64,000 nucleotides of DNA, taken from Rhizophagus irregularis. Its lineage: Eukaryota > Glomeromycota > Glomeromycetes > Glomerales > Glomeraceae. The first letter of the stretch is position 1; each line of letters starts with the position of its first letter. Below the pieces are notes generated by a model that was not told the origin of the DNA, searched no databases, and saw only the letters and a list, made by a program, of their open reading frames with translations. The position numbers and the translations under genes are program-made. The DNA is taken from contig NC_089444.1 in the NCBI RefSeq assembly GCF_026210795.1, positions 2,656,501-2,720,500 of the forward strand. Direction: 5' to 3'. This document shows positions 22,343 through 32,116 of this stretch, piece after piece.

Positions 22343-25300
22343 ATGTCAACACATCAAGCAAGAAGTGCCCAACACAGACAAGTCACCCGATCAGTTCTAG
22401 CTGAACTCAAGCAGGTACCTGTCAAGTCCATCCCATATCCCCGCTCAAATGCAAAATTGCAGGAATATGAGGATGAGATCTGCCAAATCCGTGAAGCACA
22501 AGCGGCGGTAACCAATGAAGAGATAACCCGCATGATGCAAATTGACCCAGACCCACATTATGAGGTAGTCTTTGAACGTCGTGATCAGGTACGTATAGGA
22601 AAGGAGTTAACAGACTCAAACTTTACGGCTGATATTGCTATAGGAACACCTGGAGAGCATGACTATGCTTCATTTCTTACAGCACACAGTCAAACAATCC
22701 AGAATATTCTTCGGGATGAAAGAAATCGATTGGGATCAATAAAAGTAAGAATTGGAATATTTGCCACAATAAGACGTTTAGATTCTTACCTTGAGGGATT
22801 ATTCGGAGATGGTAACTTTAGTGAAGATGATGGAGTAGAGTATATCTACAGATACAACATACCATTTAAAACTCGCAATATGCCAATCCTACCATCAACA
22901 GATATTAATGGTACATTTAACTTTGCATTAGCAAGAATCATGCAGAAAGTAGAAGACTATGTAAATTACGGATCAGGTTGGGAATTCTATCGTGTAGAAA
23001 AAATATTTATAGAAATCTCGCAATTCCAACCACCCACAGGAGCAGGACATATACCACTCCCAAAAGATCTTGCTACGAAAAAGGGAGTAGTAAATCCAGC
23101 TAATGATGATGACAAATGCTTCCAGTGGGCAATCCTAGCAGCATTACATCCAGTAGAAAAGAATGCAGAAAGAATTTCCAAGTATAAGGAGTATGTAAAT
23201 GAGTTAAACTTTGAAGGTATCGAATTTCCAGTACAAGCTGATGAGGTAATTCTAAGAAGATTTGAGCGACAGAACCCAACTATTGCCCACTGCATCTGTG
23301 AATGGCGTGACCACCGCCTATGTCCAATATATGTTACCGATAGGGATGATGCAGAGGGCCGTAAAATAATAGATTTAGTACTTATCAGTAACGGGGAAAA
23401 GCAGCACTATTGCTGGATTAAGAATATGAGCCGTTTAGTAAATAAACGTACAAAAGATGGACATGCAACATTTGTCTGCCGATGGTGTATCTCCCACTTC
23501 ACACATCAACAAGAAATCCATGACAAACATGTAGCAATATGTCGAGGATTAAAGAAAACCCCACAAGCAGACCGAATGCCATCAGTAAAGAAAGGAAATG
23601 ATATATATGAATTCAAAAACTGGAAACGCCGCATGCAAGTCCCATATTACTTTGTTGCAGACTTTGAAGCCCTAGTAATGGACATACCACCCACAGATGA
23701 AGACAAAGATAAGAAAACCAAGAAAGTACAAGAGCAAATCCCCTGCTCATACTCGTATATTAAGGTAAGATATGATGGTGTAAGTGAATCACAGAAGATA
23801 TTTACAGGAGAAAATGCAGCACAAAAATTTGTAATCGAAATGCTAAATGAGGCTGAAGCAATCCGTAATGAATTCAGAAACCCAATGGAAATGATGCCGT
23901 TAACAACCCAAGAGCAAGCAAGTTATGATAATGCAATAAACTGCTGGATATGTCGTAACCCCTTAGATGGAAATAAAGTAAGAGACCACTGCCATATTAC
24001 AGGAAGGTATCGAGATGCAGCACATAGAGGATGTAATCTTGACTTATCCATAAAACCTCGTGAAATGCATATCCCAGTAATCTTTCACAATTTATCAGGA
24101 TATGATGGACATATAATTATGCAAGGAATTGGTGCAATGGAATGTGAGGATGATATTGATCCTATCCCTTATAACATGGAAAAGTATATGGCATTCAAGT
24201 TAGGTTCCCTCCGATTTATAGACAGCTTACAATTCATGAAATCAAGTCTCGACAAATTAGCATCCAACCTAAGCGCAGAAAAATGTAAAGCACAAGAATG
24301 TAGTAATCCACAACACTTATGGCGAATTGATGCAGGTAGATGCTTTGCACATCCCGAAAACTTTAAGATAACACGAAGTCAAATACCACCTGAATTACTC
24401 GAGATTTATCTTAAGAAAGGTGTCTACCCGTATGAATATATGGATGACTGGAAAAAGTTCGAGAAAACTAGTTTACCACCTAAAGGAGCATTCTATAGCA
24501 AACTTAATGAAACCCACATTAGTGATAAAGAATACGAATATGCACAGTATGTATGGGAAAAAGCAGGATGTAAAACAATGCAAAATTATCATGACATTTA
24601 TCTCAAAACTGACGTCCTCCTACTAGCCGATATATTTCAGAATTTCCGAGAAATGGCCTTGAAAAAATATGGGTTAGATCCTCTCTGGTACTATTCAACA
24701 CCAGGCTTCGCATGGGATGCACTATTCTTAATGACAGGGCAAAGATTGGATCTTATAACTGACCAGGACATGTACATGATGGTAGAACAAGGATTACGTG
24801 GTGGAATCTCTATGGTAAGTAAACGATATGCTCGTGCAAATAATCCAGGTATGGGAGAAGGTAAATGGACCACAGATAAGCCCAAGTCATCTATTCTATA
24901 CTTAGACGCAAATAACCTATATGGATGGGCCATGTTGCAATACTTACCTACAGGTAACTTCCACTGGATAAAGGAGGAAAACGAGTTATCTAACATTCAA
25001 AGGCAAATAGAAAGTAATGAAATACCAGATGATTCTTCTGAGGGATATATCCTTAAAGTCAAACTGGAGTACCCTCAAGCCTTCCATTCACAACACACAG
25101 ATTACCCCCTTGCACCAGAACGAATGAAGGTTAAGAAGGAATGGCTTAGTAAAAAGCAGCAGGAAATAATAGCACGTTCAGGACAACGATATACACCCAC
25201 GGATAAACTCATCCCTAACTTATTTGATAAGGATGAATATGTAGTTCATTATAGAAATCTCCAGTATTATGTTAGCCAGGGCTTAGTAATCAAGAAGGTT

Positions 25301-26239
25301 TATGAAGCTATAAAATTCGAGCAGGCTCCATGGATGAAACCATACATAGAATTTAACACCGCCGAACGTGCTAAGGCTAAGAATGATTTTGAGAAGGACT
25401 TCTATAAACTCATGAATAATAGTGTATTTGGTAAAACTATGGAAAATCTCAGGAAACGTGTACGTGTCTCAGTAGTACAACCCCAAACCCATCCCAAGAA
25501 ATATAAAAAGCTTACCTCAGATCCTGCATTCAAGGGTCGTAAAATATTCTCAGAAAATCTTGTTGCAATCCACTGACGAAAAGTGGAGGTAATGCTTAAC
25601 CGTCCAACATATGTGGGTATGAGTGTGCTTGACCTCTCGAAGCTCTGTATGTATCAATTCTACTATGATACTCTTAAAGTACGATATGGTGAAAAAATCC
25701 AGTTATGTTATACAGACACAGACTCACTTCTTGTACAAATCCAAACTGAGAATATCAATGCAGACCTCATAGATATGGCAGACCAATTTGACTTCAGTGA
25801 TTATCCTAAAGATCATCCTGTACGAAAAGCATTAGGTGATAAGACTGATATAAATATGAAAATCCCAGGGAAATTTAAGGATGAATGTAATGGAGCAGTT
25901 ATAGCAGAATTTATTGGCCTCCGTCCCAAAATGTACTCCATTCTCAAGGTAGGGGATGAGACCACCAATCCAAAACATGGTATCCGTAAAGCTAAAGGTG
26001 TCCCCTCAAAGGTAGTTAAAAAAGAGTTCCACCATGAGCGGTATAATAAGGCACTCTTTGATCCTAAACATAATGATACAGTCACCTTTAGAGCAATCCG
26101 ATCTGATAGACATGCCATAAATGTTATAGAAATGTCGAAGGTGGGGTTATCCCCTATGGATGATAAAAAATGGATTGCACAAGATAATATCACAATGTAT
26201 GCACATGGAGATTATAGGATACCACAACTTGAAAATTAA
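22343..26239 (+). CDS. DNA polymerase B (protein-primed type), interrupted by one in-frame TGA
   Basis: 1,299 codons with a TGA at 25574-25576 and TAA at the end; both parts are in the same frame. Residues about 250-270 carry NPANDDDKCFQWAILAALHP, a Cys-containing domain often found in large polymerases of this kind. Exonuclease motif I is YFVADFEALVMD (about 438). A zinc/HNH-like insert CWICRNPLDGNKVRDHCHITG (about 534-565) precedes the Exo II motif NLSGYDGH (about 580). Polymerase motif A is LYLDANNLYGWAM (about 855), motif B KLMNNSVFGKTMENL (about 1028). Motif C YTDTDSLLV (about 1123) and the KFKDE...LRPKMYS segment lie after the TGA, so the upstream part alone lacks a catalytic aspartate pair. 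It would replicate the element by protein priming. Context is CAC TGA CGA. Confidence 0.92.
25574..25576 (+). other. In-frame TGA inside the DNA polymerase gene
   Basis: The reading frame is open for 1,077 codons before and 221 after; conserved polymerase motif C follows. The next base is C and the context is TGACGA, a weak-termination context in many eukaryotes, and also what a C-to-T change in CGA would give. Confidence 0.9.
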
Positions 26240-27294
26240 TATAATATATGAGTAGGAGGCAGCATAGTATCAGATGGCACAACTAATAATTCTTCTCGAG
26301 TAAATATTTTTTTAGGTCCATCAGATAACCTATATATAACCGGCTGCCCATTAACAACTGTGGAAGATTCAATTGTATAAACTTTAGTAGACCATATTGG
26401 ATCAGTTGCACGTCTCCTACCTTGGTAATCTGAGTTATCAAGTAAGTATCTCACAAGAGAACCAGCTGGTAAACGTATTTCTTCTGCACCTACAGGTCTA
26501 TCCTTCCGAATTTTTGAAGGTAGTGCATACACTTGATCTTTCTGGATTGCCTCAACTGGAGACATACCTAGCAGACGAGTATTAGAATTATTTAGCTCAT
26601 TCACAATATCAGAAAGGTTCTTAACCCAGGCAGTATTCACATCTTCTGTAAGGAGTTCCTTTGCATCCTGTATTTTGAAAAGTCTCTTTGCTAAAGTTCG
26701 ATTATACCGTTCAACAATAGCCTGACTCTTATGAGTAGTACCCACCCGAATACGCACACCTTTTTCATCCATTAATCGGATAACTTCATCCTTAAATTCT
26801 GATCCCCCATCTACTTGTAAAACTCTTGGCCAAATAAGCGGGCAGTCTGCTTTACCATAGATCTTTTTAAATGCCTTAGCAACACGTGCAGAGCTGCGAT
26901 CTTCTAAAGGTACTGAAGCTTTATATCGGCTAGCAACATCTACAATATTCAGACAGTATTTATACAGCTTTCTATCTACAGTATCATAGGGCATATATAA
27001 GATATCTGCTTGATGATACATATTTGGTCGAGTAATCTTATTAAAAGAAACCTGTGGAACATACTTGGGTATAGGTGAGTGTATTTGCCATATAGCCTGT
27101 TTATGCAACCACTCTGTAATATCAGATATGTTAAAATCATGGCCTTCAGCTTGCACTTTAGCCCAAAGTTTTTCAGGAGTACGATAATATTCACATGGAT
27201 GGTAATAGATTTGTTGAAGGATATAATTTTGTTCGATTTGTTTATTAAATGTAGGGTCTATAAAAATCTGTGGAACTGGCAATGGAAGATACAT
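26236..27294 (-). CDS. Retroviral-type (rve) integrase of the Polinton-like element
   Basis: 352 residues from the ATG at 27294 to TAA, converging on the polymerase gene, whose end it overlaps by about 4 bp. The catalytic triad is visible: Asp about 97 in HQADILYMP, Asp about 162 in LQVDGGSEFKDEV, and Glu about 195 in AIVERYNRTL. An N-terminal region with HPCEYYRTPEKLW lacks a clear HHCC finger. The C-terminal part (YTIESSTVVNGQPVIYRLSD to REELLVVP) looks like the SH3/chromodomain-like tail of Gypsy and Polinton integrases. It would cut and join the TIR ends and produce the observed 6-bp duplication. The start overlaps the start of the Gag gene head to head. Confidence 0.92.
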   Translation of the reverse strand: MYLPLPVPQIFIDPTFNKQIEQNYILQQIYYHPCEYYRTPEKLWAKVQAEGHDFNISDITEWLHKQAIWQIHSPIPKYVPQVSFNKITRPNMYHQADILYMPYDTVDRKLYKYCLNIVDVASRYKASVPLEDRSSARVAKAFKKIYGKADCPLIWPRVLQVDGGSEFKDEVIRLMDEKGVRIRVGTTHKSQAIVERYNRTLAKRLFKIQDAKELLTEDVNTAWVKNLSDIVNELNNSNTRLLGMSPVEAIQKDQVYALPSKIRKDRPVGAEEIRLPAGSLVRYLLDNSDYQGRRRATDPIWSTKVYTIESSTVVNGQPVIYRLSDGPKKIFTREELLVVPSDTMLPPTHILY

Positions 27295-30200
27295 CGTTAA
27301 AGACACAGATTACAAAGCTTGCACATACATTGCAATCACAAGAGCAATATATAAAATACCTGTATGGTGTAATCGAGGGTCATGAATCTGAGATAGAAGA
27401 ACTTAGGCAAAAAAATGCTGAGTTGCGTGCAAAGCTTAAGAAAGCATTAGAAACGGCATCACTAAAGGAGGAAGGGCTTCAAGCATTAGAACGTCAGCTG
27501 ATTGAAGTTGATACTCTAAATATTCAACTCAAAGATCGAATAAAAGAACTTGCTAATAGACAACGGAAAAACATGGCAGCAATTCCTCCTGACCCTATTA
27601 CAGAAATCTTAAATAATCGGACAACTATAGCAAATAGTGTAGCTGGTATTCGTATTCACCTTGATCGTACAACTATAGCAGCACACCCTCATATAAATCA
27701 TTTATTTAACACTGCAAATGATAGTCTTGATGCCATTATCCGATATGCTAATGAGTTGCGAAATATTATAGAAGATCAAGATAATATGGAGGATAGACTT
27801 GAAGGTTTGTTAGATGATGCACATAACCGTGAAGAATATCTTAGACAAGAACTTAATAATACACGTGCTACTATACTGAGAACAAGACGTACTTATGAGG
27901 ATGCATATGCAAATGAAGTGCGTCATCGCCAACATTGGGAAGCCCTTACACAAAATACTCAGATCCAATTGGCTAACATCCAGGCTCAATTTGCTAACAG
28001 TCAAATCCAACTAGCTAATGTCCAGAGAGAACGTGATGAGAGTAGAAGAAATGCTCATAGATTATTACAGCGCTATAATACTGAAACAGAGCGAAGTAGA
28101 AGGCGGGCTAATGGTATCATTCAGCAAGCTCGAGCATGGAGAGGGCAATTTTTAAACTGTCGCAATCATGGCCAAAATTTGCAAAATCAGGTCAATAATT
28201 TGAATCAACAGATTCTAGCATTACAAAATAACCCTCCGGTAATACAACAACCTATAATGGCAGGATATGCACCTAAAAAATTTAGAGGAGCATCTGGTGA
28301 AGATCCAGAACTTTGGCTTCAAGAATTCAGGCAATGGTGTGAGTCTGCTGGACTTGATCCTGCTGCTAATGCTAGGACTCGTGTTAGGATTCATGGGATC
28401 TTTGAAACTTTATTTGAAGATGATGCTAGAGATTGGTATGAAACACATATCAAAGGAAAAAATTGGGAATGTGTAAATCTTCTGGATAATACTGGTGTGG
28501 CCAATCTTGCTGCTTTTAATGCTTTGAATAATGGCGCTATACAGGCTGTAGCGGCAAATCAATTTCGTGGAGGGGCTAATGTATTACATGGACAAGCAGC
28601 TGCAGTTAATACTATTACTGGTGCTAATTTTATACCTGATCATACTGTATGGGATGAAGATTGGTCAATAGTCGAGGGTCGTCCTACTGATATAGCTGTT
28701 AATAATCCTAATGCTAATAATGGAGGTACAATTGTGGCTCCTGGAATACGTATTGGACAATTAATATATCGTTTTAAGCATTACTTCCCTACTATAACAT
28801 CTGAAAAGTCTAAGCTTGCATTTAATGCTATTGTTCAGGGTAGTGATACTGTAAGCCGATTCTATTCTAAATTACGAAGAATGGTTAGACTTGCATATCC
28901 AACTCTTCCAGAGGTAAATCAGAATGAATTAGTACGGCAACAGTTCTTAAATGGTCTTTCCAGTGAAAATAAGTTGGATGCGTGACGTATTGGTTTAGAA
29001 AATTCAGTTGCATCTATTCTGAATAAATTGGAAGAAGTTGAGAAATACAGGACAGATATGCCACCTACTCCTATAGTTACATATCAGGGTCCAACTTTAG
29101 CAGATATTGAGAATCTTATAAATTCTAAAATTCCTATGACTACGGCTAGATCATCTGCAGTACCAGTACCATCTTCTAGTCCATTTTCAAGTCCTCAAAA
29201 TGATACATCATTTCAGAGATTACTTGCTTTAGCATATAAATTAGGTCTTCCAAGAGATATCGATATAAGTAAAGTAACCCTTAGTGATCTTGAAATATTT
29301 ATTGATACAGAACTTAATAAAAATTTACCATCTGACCATATTTACCGTGGTAATCAGGTATTTGGTATAAGTTCAGGTACACGCAAACCAAAGAAATCAA
29401 AGAAATGCTCAAGTTGTGGAAAATCTGGTCATACTAAGAGTTCCTGTCCAAAATCTAAGAAGGGAAAGAGGAAAACAAATTATGCACATGACTCCTCTGA
29501 TTCCTCTAACTCTTCTGACGCCTCTGACTCCTCTGACTCCTCTGATAGTGATTCAGACTCTGGACATGCCTGCTATGGATTAAAAAAAAAAGCCTACAGA
29601 AAGGAAACGTGTAGATAAAAAGCCTACTGATAAGAAAAAATCACAACTTGAAAGGCAGCGTATTATCTTTGAGGTTTTTATACAACTCTTAAAGCTTCTG
29701 GTTCAATCCTTCGTTAATGCTGTACCAAAAGAGACTGTTATATCTGCTTACAATGCTCTGAATGCTGAATTCATTAATTATAAAGAACCAGTACTCAGTC
29801 AGCTTAAAGGAGAACCCTCAATAAAAACACGTGAAAAAGTTTGGGATAATGTTAAGGACCTTTTCACATCTATCCTTCATCCTATGATTTCAGTTGTAAC
29901 TAATAGTATGGCTGCAAATTTAATCCGTAAAAATGATGATGTTATATGTAATAATGACTTATGGTCTTCTATAGCAGGTATTGGAATTGTTAACCGCAAG
30001 TCTGCTAGTGATGTAGTCACTATTAAGACCAAAGTAGTCGCACCTGAGAGTGAAAAATCTTTAGTTATTTCTACGACAATTTTCGATACTGGTTCTGATA
30101 GTTCTCTGATATCTAACAATATTGTAAAGCGCCTAAATCTTGACGTTAATAGAAGTAATGCTCCTGACCTTAGTGGTGTTGCGACAAAATCTGATACTAT

Positions 30201-30492
30201 TGGGACAGTATATGGTCTTGGTATTCTTGTGTATGATGGGGAGAACTCTAAAAAAATCGAAGATGACTTCATGGTTGTTAAGAGTGATAAGGACTTTTTA
30301 TTACTGGGTGTACCTTGGATTGATCGTGCTAATGTCATTCTAGATTTCCAAAATCGGCAACTGACCATCCCTCTATCATCACGTAAAAAAATTACCATTC
30401 CAATTTTTCTACATAAACGGAAAACTAACGTGACTTCCTTGCAGATGGATACTATCGACTTAAAAAAAATTCACACTCTCGAGGAAGATTAA
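27282..30492 (+). CDS. Gag-CCHC-aspartic protease polyprotein (broken by TGA and a one-base slip)
   Basis: From the ATG at 27282 a long frame runs to TGA at 28983-28985, continues in the same frame, then changes frame at a run of ten A (29582-29591) and ends with TAA at 30492. Residues about 5-330 form long heptad-rich coiled coils. About 330-570 look like a retrotransposon Gag region (YAPKKFRGASGEDPELWLQE, then KLAFNAIVQGSDTVSRFYSK). Then come a CCHC knuckle (CSSCGKSGHTKSSC, 29406-29447), an Asp/Ser-rich linker, and after the A-run a retropepsin-like domain with IFDTGSDSSLIS at about 30082 and LLLGVPWIDRANVILDF. No reverse transcriptase or RNase H is present. A capsid-like role is inferred. 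With nine A instead of ten the frames would be continuous. Confidence 0.82.
28983..28985 (+). other. In-frame TGA inside the Gag-protease gene
   Basis: Context GCG TGA CGT; the frame stays open for about 210 codons after it and carries the CCHC knuckle. It shares the TGACG context with the TGA in the polymerase gene. Confidence 0.85.
29582..29591 (+). other. A10 run where the Gag-protease reading frame changes
   Basis: The upstream frame ends within about nine codons of the run, while the +1 frame is open from the run through the protease to 30492 (first residues KKPTERKRVDKKPTDKKK). Either a one-base insertion, a homopolymer sequencing error, or a programmed slip. Confidence 0.8.
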
Positions 30493-30600
30493 CCTGTCAT
30501 CTATGTGGAGCAAGTTTTGACTTTCCCTCTAAGTTAAAGCGTCATCTTGCTAGGAAAAATCCATGTGTTTCCCAAACTTCTGCGGCAATGATGGGTAGTG
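30484..30600 (+). pseudogene. Orphan C2HC zinc-finger coding fragment
   Basis: In the frame offset from the protease, the stretch reads RLTCHLCGASFDFPSKLKRH then LARKNPC, a C-x2-C-x12-H-x6-C finger. The frame is open a few dozen codons upstream and a TTGCAG acceptor lies near 30440, so it could be a small exon or the frame-shifted tail of the polyprotein. No start codon is assigned. Confidence 0.4.
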
Positions 30601-30687
30601 GCGGGCAGTGCCCAAATTTTTTCGGCAGTGACGGGCAGTAACAGGGCAGTGCCCAAATGTTTTGGCAGTGATTAGCCTTTACAAATA

Positions 30688-31200
30688 TTACATTTGCCAT
30701 GTTACTCTGATTTCTAGGTCTTTACAGGTTTCTATGAGTTTTTCAATGGCATTTCTATTTTTAAAATATCGACTATATCTGATATCTAGCTTTTGAAGGT
30801 TTGGTAATATATGCAGGATTTCACTTAGCAAATCTCTAACGTCACCTTTTCCACCATAGTATTGATAATCTATTATGCTAAGTTCCTGGATATTGGGGCA
30901 AGCTTGTAGCATTTTTACAATACAGATAGGCCATAATAATACTCCATCCATATTAAGCTTTCTGATATATTTTCCACATACTGTCCCTGGTTTTGTGAGA
31001 TGTTTGTACATTTGGAACTCCTTAATATTATAGAGGTTATAAAGGTCTGTTTCACCCCATAGGAGAGAGTTTGCTACTACAGCCCATTTTTGACACACTA
31101 ATGCATAATTGCAAAGATAATGCCAACGGGAGTAAGTACCTTCATATGAAGTTTTGAATATCTTTTCTAAAAGTTCGAAAGGTAAGCTATTGTTTGTCAT
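30688..31200 (-). CDS. F-box protein carried by the Polinton-like element
   Basis: 170 codons, single exon, ATG at 31200. The N-terminus SLPFELLEKIFKTS... LCNYALVCQKWAVVANSLLW is a clear F-box, with the Leu-Pro start and the VCQKW helix. The rest has leucine-rich repeat-like pieces (CPNIQELSIIDYQYYG and LPNLQKLDIRYSRYF). It is short for a host F-box/LRR protein (commonly 450-550 residues), so it may be a captured and trimmed host gene. An AT-rich promoter-like word and a perfect 16-bp palindrome lie directly upstream. Likely role: bridging a target to Skp1/SCF. Confidence 0.8.
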   Translation of the reverse strand: MTNNSLPFELLEKIFKTSYEGTYSRWHYLCNYALVCQKWAVVANSLLWGETDLYNLYNIKEFQMYKHLTKPGTVCGKYIRKLNMDGVLLWPICIVKMLQACPNIQELSIIDYQYYGGKGDVRDLLSEILHILPNLQKLDIRYSRYFKNRNAIEKLIETCKDLEIRVTWQM

Positions 31201-31202
31201 GG

Positions 31203-31218
31203 TATCTCATATGAGATA
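31203..31218. promoter_or_regulatory. 16-bp perfect palindrome before the F-box start
   Basis: TATCTCATATGAGATA, two bases upstream of the minus-strand ATG, between two divergent genes. It could be a binding site for a dimeric factor; this is inferred from symmetry only. Confidence 0.35.
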
Positions 31219-31229
31219 TTGATGAAGAA

Positions 31230-31252
31230 GTTTTATTTAATTAGATTTTTTC
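31230..31252 (-). promoter_or_regulatory. Putative element promoter motif, variant
   Basis: On the minus strand AAATCTAATTAAATAAAAC, a two-to-three-base variant of AATGTAATTGAATAAAAG, 30 bp upstream of the F-box start at 31200. Confidence 0.35.
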
Positions 31253-31304
31253 TTAGGATAAAATAATTTGAACATTTCTTTTCTATCAATAGAAAAAACC
31301 AGAC

Positions 31305-32096
31305 ATGCTTACTTTTAGTGAACTTACTCCATCTCTTACTGTTACTGAATTTAAGATCAATGTTGAAGGGCTTGATTACACCGTGCTTGGTCATAAGCTT
31401 GAACCTACTAAGGATGTTATTGCCATTAATAGCAACTTTATTCATAAAGCTTTTGAGGGTTATGAACAGTACTTGTCTAAACCAAAAGGTGAGAGGCGAT
31501 GCAGACGAAGTACACCTGACAATCCATTAAATAGACGGCGACGTACAGGGGATGGTAGCACTTTTAATGCATGCATTGAGTTTGTTATCATCTTAGCTGA
31601 TACTGTACATACTATTCATTATTTTCCTAAATCTGGTAGTATACAAGTTTTCGGGTCTTTTGATCCTGTTACTATCTTCTTACGTTACCTTTCTGAATGT
31701 TCCCTACCTGAATTTTCTTCTGTAGAACTTGTGGGTGAAAATAAGGCTCTCCTGCGCAATTATAAATTTGTGATTAATATTGGGGGTGATAAGTTTATTA
31801 ATCTTTCTACCTTAGCATATGCTTTAGAATCTATAGATGGTATTCGTGAGATTCTTCCCTTTCCGATAAAGTATATTAAGAATGATGCAGGTGATATTCA
31901 TTCTAAAATTGCTATAATCTTTACTTCAAAGATTCGGGTACATATCTGGCTTAAATCTGGTAAGGTTAATATATTTGGCACTAAGACTGAATTGGATGCT
32001 GATATGGTTTATAAGTTCTTACAGAAGTTGTTTTCTAATCCATATGATTTTGGAGATTTTATTTGTGATGCACCTATTCCAGATTGCGAGAGGTAA
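31305..32096 (+). CDS. Duplicated-fold protein resembling viral TBP-like factors
   Basis: 263 codons, ATG at 31305, TAA stop. Two halves share one pattern. Residues 84-133 read STFNACIEFVIILADTVHTI then HYFPKSGSIQVFGSFDPVTI; residues 196-243 read GDIHSKIAIIFTSKIRVHIW then LKSGKVNIFGTKTELDADMV. Each is strand-strand-(K)SG(S/K)(I/V)xxFG followed by a helix, as in the saddle repeats of TATA-binding protein. The SG-x-I-x-x-x-G turn is the form familiar from TBP-like proteins of nucleocytoplasmic large DNA viruses. A basic stretch RRCRRSTPDNPLNRRRR lies before the first half. If right, it may recognise the element's own AT-rich promoters. No search was run, so this is pattern-based inference. Confidence 0.5.
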   Translation: MLTFSELTPSLTVTEFKINVEGLDYTVLGHKLEPTKDVIAINSNFIHKAFEGYEQYLSKPKGERRCRRSTPDNPLNRRRRTGDGSTFNACIEFVIILADTVHTIHYFPKSGSIQVFGSFDPVTIFLRYLSECSLPEFSSVELVGENKALLRNYKFVINIGGDKFINLSTLAYALESIDGIREILPFPIKYIKNDAGDIHSKIAIIFTSKIRVHIWLKSGKVNIFGTKTELDADMVYKFLQKLFSNPYDFGDFICDAPIPDCER

Positions 32097-32116
32097 AAAA
32101 ATGGTTTCACTGAAAA

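Noticed and set aside
26397-26585. Plus-strand frames opposite the integrase and other frames inside the polymerase gene
   Set aside because: Shadows of the real coding strands, which carry conserved catalytic motifs.
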